A stretch of DNA of 64,000 nucleotides from Streptomyces anulatus (GCF_014650675.1 NZ_BMVK01000001.1:868001-932000), one strand, 5' to 3'; shown: positions 47,292-56,093, counted from the stretch's first letter. Program-made: numbers and translations. The notes: generated by a model from the sequence alone, not told the origin.

Positions 47292-47364
47292 TGGAGCTAA
47301 GGAGAATTGAACTCCTGACCTCCTGCATGCCATGCAGGCGCTCTACCAACTGAGCTATAGCCCC
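47292..47364 (-). tRNA. tRNA-Ala (anticodon GGC), second copy
   Basis: Same 73-nt sequence as 46529-46601, including the adjoining TTGTGGAGC flank. The two copies are 690 nt apart on the same strand. This one follows the histidine phosphatase gene by 139 nt and may be the distal part of the nadD operon transcript. Confidence 0.97.
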
Positions 47365-47503
47365 GCTGTTCGCTGTTGTTTCCCTGCGTTTCCGCGCTGC
47401 GAACAAGAAGAACTTTAGCCTGGGACCGGCCGGAAAGTGAAATCCGGCCCGGGCCGCCCGAGGACGGCCCGCGAACGGCCTCTCAACTGCCTCTCGACGA
47501 CGT

Positions 47504-48157
47504 CTAGTCGTCGTCGCCGAGGACCGGCTCCGGGAGCGTGCCGGCGTTGTGTTCCAACAGACGCCAGCCGCGCGCACCCTCGCCGAGGACGGACCAGCAG
47601 CAGTTGGACAGCCCGCCGAGTCCTTCCCAGTGGTGCGCCTCCAGGCCGAGCAACCGGCCGATCGTCGTCCTGATCGTGCCGCCGTGGCTGACCACGACGA
47701 GCGTGCCGTTCTCCGGAAGCTTCTCGGCGTGCTCCAGAACGACCGGGGCCGCGCGGTCGGCGACCTCGGTCTCCAGCTCGCCGCCGCCCCGGCGCACGGG
47801 CTCTCCGCGCTTCCATGCCGCGTACTGATCGCCGAAGCGCTCGACGATCTCCTGGTGGGTCAGCCCCTGCCAGGCGCCGGCGTACGTCTCACGGAGCGCG
47901 GCGTCGTGGGCGACCGTGAGGCCGCTGACGGCGGAGAGCTCGGCGGCCGTGGCCGCCGCCCGCCGCAGGTCGGAGGCCACGATGGCGTCCGGCTTCAGCG
48001 AGGCGAGCAGCCGGGCGGCGCGGCGGGCCTGCCCGACGCCGACCTCGGTGAGCTCGATGTCCGTGGAACCCTGGAAACGGCGCTCCAGGTTCCACGCCGT
48101 CTGGCCGTGCCGCCAGAGGACGATCCTGCGGCCCGTGCCGCTGCTGCTGCCGTTCAG
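47504..48157 (-). CDS. Histidine phosphatase family protein (CTG start)
   Basis: A 217-residue phosphoglycerate-mutase-fold phosphatase. The catalytic RHG (RRIVLWRHGQTAWN, residues 16-18) and the second His (VVVSHGGTIR) are present. Translation must start at a non-standard CTG (48157), overlapping the rsfS stop as CTGA; an in-frame TGA lies two codons upstream and the first ATG (47980) would delete the catalytic RHG. GGAAGG is about 8 nt upstream. Substrate unknown (phosphoglycerate- or sugar-phosphate-type). Last in the nadD-LCP-rsfS operon. Confidence 0.85.
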   Translation of the reverse strand: MNGSSSGTGRRIVLWRHGQTAWNLERRFQGSTDIELTEVGVGQARRAARLLASLKPDAIVASDLRRAAATAAELSAVSGLTVAHDAALRETYAGAWQGLTHQEIVERFGDQYAAWKRGEPVRRGGGELETEVADRAAPVVLEHAEKLPENGTLVVVSHGGTIRTTIGRLLGLEAHHWEGLGGLSNCCWSVLGEGARGWRLLEHNAGTLPEPVLGDDD

Positions 48158-48585
48158 CTCTGGTCACCTTCCGTGCCGCCGTTGAGCTGTGCGTGCTCCT
48201 CGGCCTTGCCACGGGTCTTGATCGCGTCCTCGGGGAGGGCGATCTCCGGGCAGTCCTTCCACAGGCGCTCCAGCGCGTAGAAGACGCGCTCCTCGCTGTG
48301 CTGGACGTGGATGACGATGTCGACGTAGTCGAGGAGGATCCAGCGGGCGTCGCGGTCGCCCTCGCGGCGCACCGGCTTGACGCCGAGCTCCTTCTGGAGC
48401 CGCTCCTCGATCTCGTCGACGATCGACTTGACCTGGCGGTCGTTGGGGGCCGAGGCCAGCAGGAAGGCGTCGGTGATCGACAGCACATCGCTGACGTCGT
48501 AGGCGATGATGTCGTGCGCGAGCCGGTCGGCGGCCGCCTGAGCGGCGGCGTTGATGAGCTCGATGGAGCGGTCCGTGGCGGTCAC
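48154..48585 (-). CDS. rsfS: Ribosome silencing factor RsfS
   Basis: A 143-residue RsfS/Iojap protein that binds L14 and blocks subunit joining. AHDIIAYDVSDVLSITDAFLLASAPNDRQVKSIVDEIEERL and the ARWILLDYVDIVIHVQHSEERVFYALERLW core are diagnostic. GTG 48585 (VTATDRSIELI) is chosen from family starts; TTG 48615 is possible but its ribosome site is too close. It lies between the LCP-like gene and the phosphatase gene, the usual order after nadD. Confidence 0.95.
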   Translation of the reverse strand: MTATDRSIELINAAAQAAADRLAHDIIAYDVSDVLSITDAFLLASAPNDRQVKSIVDEIEERLQKELGVKPVRREGDRDARWILLDYVDIVIHVQHSEERVFYALERLWKDCPEIALPEDAIKTRGKAEEHAQLNGGTEGDQS

Positions 48586-48723
48586 ATGCAGGCTTTCGTC
48601 GGCGGTCGGATGCAACCTCTAGGGTCTCACGGACCGCCGACAGAGCCTTACTGCGTTTCCCGACCGGGATTCGGGCGTGGATACCGGCCGACGCCGGAGC
48701 GCCGGCCGGTGTGCCCGAGCGGG

Positions 48724-50514
48724 CTACTGGACCTTGTAGTCCTGACCGAGGACCGCGGACACGTCGGCGTTGGCAGCCGGCTCGCCCTTCTTCACGTCAC
48801 CTGCGGAAAGACCCAGGGTCTTGGCCACCTCGGCGGCCTTCTCCTTGTCCTCGGCGGACCGGTAGAGCACGACGGACGACGCCTCGGCCCCTGCCTTGCC
48901 GCTGTCCACGAAGGCGTAACCGCCGTTGACCAGCTGGACGCGCGCGGCCTCCGCGGCCTTCTCGTTCCCGGTGGCGTTACGGACGGCGACCCGGAGCGGA
49001 GCGCCCGCCTCGGGGGCCTTCACCGTGCCGCCGAGAACGTCCTTGACGACGCCCCGGGTGTCCGCCTCGGTGAGCGTGCCGTCCTCCTGGACGGGCAGCA
49101 GGGCCGTCTTGTAGTCGCCGACCTTGGCACGCGAGGCCAGCTTGGCGAGCGAGGCCCCGAGGTCCTTCTCGGGCAGCGACGGGTCCAGCACCTGGAGCAG
49201 GGTCTCGATGGTGACGGTCGCGGCCTTGGGGTCCTCGGAGATCTTGCGCAGCGTGGCCCGCATGACCTCGCCGAACCGCGTCAGCTGCTTGGCCTCGGGC
49301 TCCCCCGGCGCACGGTACGTGGCGTACGCGACGGCCATCGGACCGCTGAGCGTCTGGCCCTCGCCCTTGTTCACCAGGGGTGATTCGCCCTTCTTCGCGC
49401 CGGGCACATCGGTGTCGGTGTCGACCTCGATGTTGCCGACCAGCTCGACGAGGTTCTCCAGGTACGGGGTGTCCAGCCGCCAGGTGCCGGTGATCCGGGT
49501 GCCCAGGAGGGTGTCGATGGATTCCCGGGTGCCGGTCCTGCCGTCGTCCTCGACGGACTTGCCGAGCGTGGTGGTGGTCCCGTCGTCGCCCGCGACGGCG
49601 AGGGAGTTGGGCAGCAGGACGGTCGTGCCCTGCTCGGTGGTGGCGTTGTCGACGAGCAGCGCCGTCGAGGTGCCGCCCTTCTTCGTGTCGTGCAGGTGCA
49701 CCACGATCATGTCGCGCTGCTGGGCGCCGGCGGCGACGGACTTCTTCTCGTCCGATCCGGAGAGGCCCGGGATCATGTCGGCGGACCAGAGATAGCCGGC
49801 CCCGCCGACGACGACGAGAACGGCGACGACTATCAGGGCAACCATCCGGTTGCGGCCCTTGCGCCGTGCTTCCTCGCGCCGCTCGCTGCGGCTCTCGGTG
49901 AACTTCAGCCAGTCGATGACGTCTTCGGAGTCCTCGTCGGGCTCCTCGATGAACGAGAACTGCTCGGTGCGGTAGTCGGGGGCGGGCTCGCGCTGTCCCG
50001 GAAGCACGGGCTCCGCCTCCGCCGCTCCCGACAGCTGCTGCGGCTGCTGTGCGGGAGCCTGCTGCGGGGCCTGTTCCGGTGCGGGGGCCACGCCCTGCTG
50101 CGGGATGCTCCAGTGCTGGCCGGTGTCGACCGCGGCGGGCTGCTGCCCGGTGGCGTAGCCGTAGTCCGTGTAGGAGCCGTAGCCGTAGCCCTGGTCGGCC
50201 CCCTGGCCCTGTTGCGGCTGGGGCGGCTGGGGTGCCTGTCCCGGGGGCCGGCCGGCGTAGGGGTCGTAACTCCCGGGCTGCTGCTGGGGGTTGCCGTACG
50301 CGTCGTAGCCGTAGCCGGCGTCCTGGGTCTGGTGCCCCTGGCCCGACTGGGCGGCGTAGGGGTCGTAGCCCTGACTCTGCTGACCCTGCTGGTCGTACTG
50401 CTGGTGGCCCTGCTGCTGCCCCTGCTGCTGGTAGACCGGCTGCCCGTACGCGTCGTAGCCGACGATCTGCGGCTCTTGGTAGTACGGGTCGTACGGGTTC
50501 TGTCGGTCGTTCAC
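48724..50514 (-). CDS. LCP/LytR-like protein with LytR_C domain and Tyr/Gln-rich N-terminus
   Basis: A 596-residue type II membrane protein. Residues 1-~205 are low complexity (Q, Y, P, G; repeats such as GYDPYA and YDAYGNPQ), then a TM (222-243, VALIVVAVLVVVGGAGYLW), an LCP-like extracytoplasmic domain (~255-470) and a LytR_C domain (~480-595, LRVAVRNATGNEKAAEAARVQL). LCP enzymes attach glycopolymers to peptidoglycan, but here the PRDL-like segment carrying the key Arg is replaced by LPNSLAV, so activity is doubtful. GTG 50514 with GAGAGG upstream. It lies between nadD and rsfS. Confidence 0.85.
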   Translation of the reverse strand: MNDRQNPYDPYYQEPQIVGYDAYGQPVYQQQGQQQGHQQYDQQGQQSQGYDPYAAQSGQGHQTQDAGYGYDAYGNPQQQPGSYDPYAGRPPGQAPQPPQPQQGQGADQGYGYGSYTDYGYATGQQPAAVDTGQHWSIPQQGVAPAPEQAPQQAPAQQPQQLSGAAEAEPVLPGQREPAPDYRTEQFSFIEEPDEDSEDVIDWLKFTESRSERREEARRKGRNRMVALIVVAVLVVVGGAGYLWSADMIPGLSGSDEKKSVAAGAQQRDMIVVHLHDTKKGGTSTALLVDNATTEQGTTVLLPNSLAVAGDDGTTTTLGKSVEDDGRTGTRESIDTLLGTRITGTWRLDTPYLENLVELVGNIEVDTDTDVPGAKKGESPLVNKGEGQTLSGPMAVAYATYRAPGEPEAKQLTRFGEVMRATLRKISEDPKAATVTIETLLQVLDPSLPEKDLGASLAKLASRAKVGDYKTALLPVQEDGTLTEADTRGVVKDVLGGTVKAPEAGAPLRVAVRNATGNEKAAEAARVQLVNGGYAFVDSGKAGAEASSVVLYRSAEDKEKAAEVAKTLGLSAGDVKKGEPAANADVSAVLGQDYKVQ

Positions 50515-50533
50515 CGGTGCCCCTCTCCGTGGC

Positions 50534-51151
50534 TCATTCGCCGCGGTACAGCTGGCGCTTGTCGATGTAGCGGACCACGCCGTCCGGCACCAGGTACCAG
50601 ACCGGCTCCCCCTGTGCGACCCTCTCACGGCAGTCCGTGGACGAGATCGCCAGCGCGGGCACCTCCACGAGGGAGACGCCGCCCTCGGGCAGACCGTCGT
50701 CCGTGAGCACGTGACCCGGGCGGGTCACACCGATGAAGTGGGAGAGCGAGAACAGCTCCTCCGCGTCGCGCCAGGTGAGGATCTGGGACAACGCGTCGGC
50801 GCCGGTGATGAAGAAGAGGTCCGCGTCGCCGTGGACCTCGCGCAGATCCCGCAGCGTATCGATGGTGTACGTCGGTCCGCCACGGTCGATGTCACTGCGG
50901 CTGACGGAGAACTGCGGGTTGGACGCGGTGGCGATGACCGTCATCAGATAGCGGTCCTCGGCCGGGGAGACCTTCTTGTGGCTCTTCTGCCACGGCTGCC
51001 CGGTCGGGACGAAGACGACCTCGTCGAGATGGAACTGGGCGGCCACTTCACTGGCCGCCACCAGGTGTCCATGGTGGATCGGGTCGAATGTCCCACCCAT
51101 CACGCCGATGCGCCGCTTGCCGGGGCCGGTAGGCACTTCCTGCTCTCCCAT
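50534..51151 (-). CDS. nadD: Nicotinate-nucleotide adenylyltransferase
   Basis: A 205-residue NaMN adenylyltransferase. [15 protein letters not shown] contains the HxGH ATP site; the C-terminal [10 protein letters not shown] is the ISSTxxR signature. It makes NaAD in NAD biosynthesis. ATG 51151 follows TAGGCT by 8 nt and lacks a ribosome site, so leaderless expression is likely. It heads the operon with the LCP-like gene, rsfS and the phosphatase. Confidence 0.95.
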   Translation of the reverse strand: MGEQEVPTGPGKRRIGVMGGTFDPIHHGHLVAASEVAAQFHLDEVVFVPTGQPWQKSHKKVSPAEDRYLMTVIATASNPQFSVSRSDIDRGGPTYTIDTLRDLREVHGDADLFFITGADALSQILTWRDAEELFSLSHFIGVTRPGHVLTDDGLPEGGVSLVEVPALAISSTDCRERVAQGEPVWYLVPDGVVRYIDKRQLYRGE

Positions 51152-51159
51152 GCGTGCAG

Positions 51160-51165
51160 AGCCTA
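51160..51165 (-). promoter_or_regulatory. -10 box TAGGCT, leaderless nadD
   Basis: TAGGCT ends 8 nt before ATG 51151 on the minus strand. Confidence 0.5.
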
Positions 51166-51189
51166 CTGGCACAGCTGTACGCCCCCGAC

Positions 51190-51351
51190 TCAGCGGTCGC
51201 GGTTGAAGCGGGTGGTGATCCACAGCAGGAACATCAGCGCGAGGAACGCCCCGGCGCCGACGAAGTAGGGGTTGAGGCTTTCGTGGTTGCCGCCGCCCTC
51301 TCCCCCGGAGGCAAGGGTGACCAGTTCGTGTGCGGTGCTCGTGAGGCTCAT
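51190..51351 (-). CDS. Small single-pass membrane protein (53 aa)
   Basis: 53 residues: [19 protein letters not shown], a Gly/Asn linker, then one TM ([17 protein letters not shown]) and a positively charged end (TTRFNRDR). Topology is N-out/C-in by the positive-inside rule. Conserved small proteins of this kind next to nadD occur in Streptomyces, as far as I recall. ATG 51351. No function is known to me. Confidence 0.75.
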   Translation of the reverse strand: MSLTSTAHELVTLASGGEGGGNHESLNPYFVGAGAFLALMFLLWITTRFNRDR

Positions 51352-51435
51352 CTTCGGCAGGACCTATCGATCGTGAATCGGAAGGAAGACGTCGGTCACA
51401 TCGTATGCGGGACCCCCGGGCACGCTCACGGCGAC

Positions 51436-51588
51436 TCAGTCGTTGTTGTCGTCGTTGCGGTATCCGCGCAGCAGGAACCACGCGAGCAGCACCGCTCCGA
51501 GGATCGAGACGAGCAACACGATCCGGAGGGTGTCACCCGGTCCCTGCTCCTCGGATGCGGCGGCGAGCAGTACGGCGGTGTGCGGCAT
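51436..51588 (-). CDS. Small single-pass membrane protein (50 aa)
   Basis: 50 residues: [19 protein letters not shown], one TM ([20 protein letters not shown]) and the charged end [13 protein letters not shown] 51588 has GGAG ten nt upstream. It is tandem with the 53-residue gene (85-nt gap), with similar size, shape and topology; the two could form a pair. Function unknown. Confidence 0.72.
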   Translation of the reverse strand: MPHTAVLLAAASEEQGPGDTLRIVLLVSILGAVLLAWFLLRGYRNDDNND

Positions 51589-51699
51589 TTCGGGCGCTCC
51601 TCAAAGTTATCCACAGCCCCCCGCACACCGTAGCGCCAGCGCATACGCTGGGTTTTGTCCGGGGGACGAGCAACGTCTCGTACGAACAGGGGGCCATCC

Positions 51700-52839
51700 A
51701 TGACCGACAGCAGTCACGAGAACGTGCCGAGCAGGCAGCGCCGGCGATTCCCCGGGATCTCCTCCCGGGCCTACGAGCACCCCGCCGACCGCTCGGCCCT
51801 GGTGGCCCTGCGCAAGCTGACCGGGTTCGACACCGTGTTCAAGGCGCTCAGCGGGCTGCTCCCGGAGCGCAGCCTGCGGCTGCTCTTCCTCTCCGACTCC
51901 GTCCGGGTGAGCGACGCTCAGTTCGCCCACCTCAACGACATGCTGCGGGACGCGTGTTACATCCTGGACCTGGAGAAGGTCCCGCCGATGTACGTGAAGC
52001 AGGACCCGCAGCCGAACGCCATGTGCATCGGGCTGGACGAGCCGATCATCGTGGTCACCACCGGCCTGGTCGAGCTGCTCGACGAGGAGGAGATGCGAGC
52101 GGTGGTGGGCCACGAGGTGGGCCACGCGCTCTCCGGTCACTCGGTTTACCGGACGATACTGCTCTTCCTGACCAACCTCGCCGTGAAGGTCGCCTGGATC
52201 CCGCTGGGCAATGTGGCGATCATGGCGATAGTGACGGCGCTGCGCGAGTGGTTCCGCAAGTCGGAGCTGTCCGCGGACCGGGCCGGGCTGCTGGTCGGCC
52301 AGGACATCACGGCCTCCATGCGCGGTCTGATGAAGATCGCGGGTGGCAATCACCTCCACGAGATGAATGTGGACGCCTTCCTCGCCCAGGCCGACGAGTA
52401 CGAGAAGGGCGGCGACCTCCGGGACTCCGTCCTCAAGATCCTCAATGTGCTGCCCCGCACGCACCCGTTCACCACCGTGCGGGCCGCCGAGCTGAAGAAG
52501 TGGTCGGAGACCCGCGACTTCCAGCGGATCATGGACGGCCACTACCCGCGGCGCGACGAGGACAAGGACGCCTCGGTGACCGACTCCTTCCGGGAGTCCG
52601 CCTCGCACTACGCGGACACCGTGCGCACCAGCAAGGACCCGCTGATGAAGCTCGTGGGCGACATCGCCGGCGGCGCGGGAGACCTGGGCGGCAAGCTGCG
52701 CGACCGGTTCACCGGAACCGGGGGCGCGAAGGACGGGGCGCAGGGCCCGTCCGGCGGTTCCGCTACGGACGGGGACGAGACGTCCGGTCGGCCTCAGGAC
52801 CCTGAGGAGGGGAGCCCGGGGACGTCGTCGGGGAGCTGA
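51700..52839 (+). CDS. M48-family metallopeptidase
   Basis: A 379-residue HtpX/Ste24-like zinc protease. HEVGH at 138-142 binds zinc; the third ligand is Glu near 188 (SELSADRAG). A hydrophobic stretch (TILLFLTNLAVKVAW) follows the motif. The C-terminal ~65 residues are Gly/Asp/Ser-rich and disordered. ATG 51700. Its last 77 nt overlap the opposite-strand gene ending at 52763, so both C-termini are encoded by the same DNA. Confidence 0.9.
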   Translation: MTDSSHENVPSRQRRRFPGISSRAYEHPADRSALVALRKLTGFDTVFKALSGLLPERSLRLLFLSDSVRVSDAQFAHLNDMLRDACYILDLEKVPPMYVKQDPQPNAMCIGLDEPIIVVTTGLVELLDEEEMRAVVGHEVGHALSGHSVYRTILLFLTNLAVKVAWIPLGNVAIMAIVTALREWFRKSELSADRAGLLVGQDITASMRGLMKIAGGNHLHEMNVDAFLAQADEYEKGGDLRDSVLKILNVLPRTHPFTTVRAAELKKWSETRDFQRIMDGHYPRRDEDKDASVTDSFRESASHYADTVRTSKDPLMKLVGDIAGGAGDLGGKLRDRFTGTGGAKDGAQGPSGGSATDGDETSGRPQDPEEGSPGTSSGS

Positions 52840-53902
52840 CGGCCTCCAGGGCCCCGCACAGCGCCGCCGTGGGCCGGCCCGTGGCGTACGGGTCGGTTGC
52901 GGCGGGACCGCGGGCGTCCGCCCGCTCCCCGGCCAGGAGCGGGCGGAGCATCCCGGTCGCGTCGGCCGAGCAGGACTGCGGTCCGGCCTGGACATAAGCG
53001 GTGCGCATCTCCAGGCGGTGCAGTCGCAGGTCCTCGCGGTCGAAGCGGAAGTGCAGCTCACGCCGCACGGTGAACAGGGAGGCGCCGTCGTCCCGGTGGG
53101 GCCCGTCCGCCGGGCGCAGGGCGTAGGTGAACGTGTGGTCCGAGAGGACGTCGAGGACGCCCGGGGCCTCCTCCTCGTAGCGGAGGGTGCCCTGGACCCG
53201 GATCTGCGGATCCGCGAGTTCCACCCGTTCCGGGTCGAAGCGCACCAGCCAGCCGGTGGCGGCTTGGCTCCCGTCGTCCGCCGGGTCGCTCAGGCTCCGC
53301 TCGAACTGCGGACGCTGGTCCGGGTCGAGGAGGTGCTCGACGGGCCGGCGTACGGAGCCGGTGAGGACGTCCGGGTTCAGGGACGACTCCACCAGGTAGT
53401 CCTTGACCGTGGCGAGAGCGGCGGTGATCTGGCTGTCGGAGAAGTTCTGTGTGCGCACCACGGCGGGGTAGTTGATGCCCGCCGCGCCCGTGCGGAATCC
53501 GGCGACCGGCTCGGCCCGGTACAGCTGTTCGGGTGATCCGCCCGGTACGACGCCGCGGGGGGCCAGGGGGACGACGGTGGTCCGCAGGGGTTCGGCGCGT
53601 CGGGTGGCCTGTTGGGGGTACGGGCTCCGGAATCCGATGTAGACGGCCACCGCGAAGGCCAGGGCGATGAGGACGACCAGGGCTATGGCGGCCCGGGAGC
53701 CGCCGCCGCTCCGGACGGAGACCTGCGCGTCGGGCAGCGCCCGGACGGCGCGGGCGTGCTCGCCCATCCGTTCCTGCGCCGAGTACTCCTGCATCCGCGC
53801 AGCCTGGACGAACGATTCGTCGAAGACGAGCGAGCGGTACTCGTCCTCGCCGCCCGCGGGGTTCTCGGGCGCTCCGTCCGGTGGTTCTGAGCGGCCTGTC
53901 AT
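52763..53902 (-). CDS. Membrane protein with SLVFDESFVQAA motif, unknown function
   Basis: A 379-residue protein: cytoplasmic N-terminus (~80 residues) holding SLVFDESFVQAA and AQERM, one TM (AIALVVLIALAFAVAVYIGF, ~83-103) and a ~275-residue extracytoplasmic domain of mixed beta (VRTQNFSDSQITAALATVKDYL, YEEEAPGVLDVLSDHTFTYAL). No recognised family. ATG 53902 has GGGAGAG upstream. The C-terminus overlaps the M48 gene on the other strand. The neighbouring gene at 54110 has a similar N-terminal motif. Confidence 0.8.
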   Translation of the reverse strand: MTGRSEPPDGAPENPAGGEDEYRSLVFDESFVQAARMQEYSAQERMGEHARAVRALPDAQVSVRSGGGSRAAIALVVLIALAFAVAVYIGFRSPYPQQATRRAEPLRTTVVPLAPRGVVPGGSPEQLYRAEPVAGFRTGAAGINYPAVVRTQNFSDSQITAALATVKDYLVESSLNPDVLTGSVRRPVEHLLDPDQRPQFERSLSDPADDGSQAATGWLVRFDPERVELADPQIRVQGTLRYEEEAPGVLDVLSDHTFTYALRPADGPHRDDGASLFTVRRELHFRFDREDLRLHRLEMRTAYVQAGPQSCSADATGMLRPLLAGERADARGPAATDPYATGRPTAALCGALEAVSSPTTSPGSPPQGPEADRTSRPRP

Positions 53903-54109
53903 GACTTCTCTCCCGATCTCCACACCGGTCGATTCGGTGCGCAACGGTCTGCTTCGGCCGGGTGGCGTCCGCAGCGAGAAGCCCCCCTGGGAACGAGGGG
54001 TCACATCTTGAGGGTAGGTCGATTACGGCCCGCGTAAACGCGGAGACGGCCGGGAACTGCGGGGGCGTCCGGGGCGGCCGTCGGCGAACGGGTGACGGAG
54101 GGGGTGGGT

Positions 54110-54682
54110 TCAGGGCACCCGGGGCTCGGCGGAGACCGTGGGGCGGGAGTAGTCGGCGGAGGCCGACGGGGCGGCCCCGGGCTTGTCCACGCCGCTGGTG
54201 ACGGGCGGCACCTGGTCCTGTCGGTTGTTCGAGGCGCCCCGGTAGACCGCGGTGAAGGCGAGGGAGACCATGCCGACGCCCATCACCAGGGCGAGCAGCC
54301 AGGCGACCGGTCGGTGCCAGCGGGCGGAGTTGCGGTAGGGGCGCAGGGAGCCGCCGTGGCGCCCGTAGGGCCCCGGGGCGAAGTCGTCGTCCCCGATCCC
54401 GTGGCGCGGGTCGTAGTCGAGGTCCTGGGGGTCGTGGTAGCCGTAGGGGTCGTATGCGTCCTCGTCGGCGCGGCGGCTTCGACGGCTGCGGGCGGCGTCG
54501 GCCTCGGCGCGGGCCTCGGCGGCGGCGAGCAGGCGCTCCACGGCGGTGGGCTCATGGACGGGCGCCGACCGGACGAAGTCCTCGTCGAACACCACGGAGG
54601 CGAAGTCCTCGTCCGCGCCCCCGCGGTCGTCGTCGGGCTCCCAGCCGTCAGGAAACGGCTTGCCCCCCACGTCGTCCGGCAC
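54110..54682 (-). CDS. Membrane protein with SVVFDEDFVRSA motif, unknown function
   Basis: A 190-residue protein: acidic N-terminus with SVVFDEDFVRSA and PTAVERLL, a Tyr/Pro/Gly/Asp-rich linker, one TM (PVAWLLALVMGVGMVSLAF, ~128-147) and a short Ser/Pro-rich outside tail. GTG 54682 follows the -10 TACGCT by 6 nt and is probably leaderless. It shares the FDE-FV motif with the product of 52763-53902. Confidence 0.75.
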   Translation of the reverse strand: MPDDVGGKPFPDGWEPDDDRGGADEDFASVVFDEDFVRSAPVHEPTAVERLLAAAEARAEADAARSRRSRRADEDAYDPYGYHDPQDLDYDPRHGIGDDDFAPGPYGRHGGSLRPYRNSARWHRPVAWLLALVMGVGMVSLAFTAVYRGASNNRQDQVPPVTSGVDKPGAAPSASADYSRPTVSAEPRVP

Positions 54683-54688
54683 GGATTC

Positions 54689-54694
54689 AGCGTA
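54689..54694 (-). promoter_or_regulatory. -10 box TACGCT, leaderless GTG-start gene
   Basis: TACGCT on the minus strand ends 6 nt before GTG 54682. Confidence 0.5.
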
Positions 54695-54758
54695 GCCCGG
54701 CCGGGACCTTTTGGGCAGGGACCCCGCGAACTCCCCCGGATCGGCACGGAGAACACGC

Positions 54759-54789
54759 GGCCGGCCCCTCCCGGCGGAAGGGGCCGGCC
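54759..54789 (-). terminator. Terminator of proA
   Basis: GGCCGGCCCC (54759-54768) pairs with GGGGCCGGCC (54780-54789), 21 nt past the proA stop. Confidence 0.8.
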
Positions 54790-54809
54790 GGAGGGGCCGG
54801 GAAGGGGGG

Positions 54810-56093
54810 CTAGCGGATGTGCCCGTCCCCCGTGACGATGTACTTCGTCGAGGTCAGCTCGGGCAGGCCCATCGGACCGCGGGCGTGCAGCTTCTGCGTG
54901 GAGATGCCGATCTCGGCGCCGAATCCGAACTGCCCGCCGTCCGTGAAGCGGGTGGAGGCGTTCACGGCGACCGTGGTCGAATCGACCAATTGGGTGAACC
55001 GGCGGGCGGCGGCCTGCGAGGTGGTGACGATCGCCTCGGTGTGGCCGGAGGACCAGAGCCGGATGTGGGCGACCGCCGCGTCCAGGGAGTCGACGACCGC
55101 CGCCGCGATGTCGTACGACAGGTATTCGGTCTCCCAGTCCTCGGCCGTCGCCGCGACCACGGTGGCCTTGGATCCCTCGGCGCGGGCGAGGACGTGCTCG
55201 TCGCCGTGGACGGTGACTCCGGCCTCGGCCAGCGCGTCCAGGGCGAGCGGCAGGAAGACGTCCGCCACGTCCTTGTGGACGAGCAGGGTCTCGGCCGCGT
55301 TGCAGACGCTGGGGCGCTGGGCCTTGGAGTTGATCAGGATGTCGACCGCCATGGCCAGGTCCGTCTGCGCGTCGACGTAGACATGGCAGTTGCCGGTGCC
55401 CGTCTCGATGACGGGCACGGTGGACTGCTCGACGACCGTGCGGATCAGTGAGGCGCCGCCGCGCGGGATGAGGACGTCGACCAGGCCGCGGGCCCGCATC
55501 AGTTCCGTCACGGAGTCGCGGCTCTCGCCCGGGACGAGCTGCACGGCGTCGGCCGGCAGGCCGGAGCCGCCGACCGCGTCGCGCAGGACCCGGACGAGGG
55601 CGGTGTTGGAGGCGTAGGCGGAGGAGGAGCCGCGCAGCAGGACCGCGTTGCCGGACTTCAGGCAGAGCGCGGCCGCGTCGACGGTGACGTTGGGCCGGGC
55701 CTCGTAGATGATGCCGACCACGCCGAGCGGGACCCGCACCTGCCGGAGGTCGATGCCGTTGGGCAGGGTCGAGCCGCGCACCACTTCGCCGACCGGGTCG
55801 GGGAGGGCGGCGACGTCCCGTACGTCGGCGGCGATGGCTCGGATGCGTTCCGGGGTGAGGGTGAGGCGGTCGATGATGCCTTCGCTCGTCCCGGCCTCGC
55901 GGGCGCGCTCGACGTCCTTCGCGTTGGCCTCGACGATCTCGCTCGTGCGCACTTCGAGGGCGTCGGCGATGGCCAGCAGCGCGTCGTCCTTGGCCGCGCG
56001 CGGAAGTGGCGCGATGTCGGCGGCGGCGGCACGGGCCCGGTAGGCGGTCTGCGCGACCGGGGAGAGGTTGTCGTAGGGCGAGAGCGTGGTCAT
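54810..56093 (-). CDS. proA: Gamma-glutamyl phosphate reductase
   Basis: A 427-residue aldehyde-dehydrogenase-fold enzyme of proline biosynthesis (glutamyl phosphate to glutamate semialdehyde, NADPH). [25 protein letters not shown] and the catalytic-Cys region [12 protein letters not shown] are in place; [24 protein letters not shown] is the C-terminal signature. ATG 56093 lies within a perfect 13-bp inverted repeat and 6 nt after TACTCT, so it appears leaderless and possibly repressor- or structure-controlled. Confidence 0.96.
   Translation of the reverse strand: MTTLSPYDNLSPVAQTAYRARAAAADIAPLPRAAKDDALLAIADALEVRTSEIVEANAKDVERAREAGTSEGIIDRLTLTPERIRAIAADVRDVAALPDPVGEVVRGSTLPNGIDLRQVRVPLGVVGIIYEARPNVTVDAAALCLKSGNAVLLRGSSSAYASNTALVRVLRDAVGGSGLPADAVQLVPGESRDSVTELMRARGLVDVLIPRGGASLIRTVVEQSTVPVIETGTGNCHVYVDAQTDLAMAVDILINSKAQRPSVCNAAETLLVHKDVADVFLPLALDALAEAGVTVHGDEHVLARAEGSKATVVAATAEDWETEYLSYDIAAAVVDSLDAAVAHIRLWSSGHTEAIVTTSQAAARRFTQLVDSTTVAVNASTRFTDGGQFGFGAEIGISTQKLHARGPMGLPELTSTKYIVTGDGHIR

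Noticed and set aside
46529-47364. Possible integrative-element attachment sites at the tRNA-Ala repeats
   Set aside because: Both copies are full tRNAs and no integrase or plasmid-type gene lies between them.
47023-47577. 184-codon frame reading through the second tRNA-Ala
   Set aside because: It crosses a tRNA and terminator on the same strand and has no ribosome site; not a gene.
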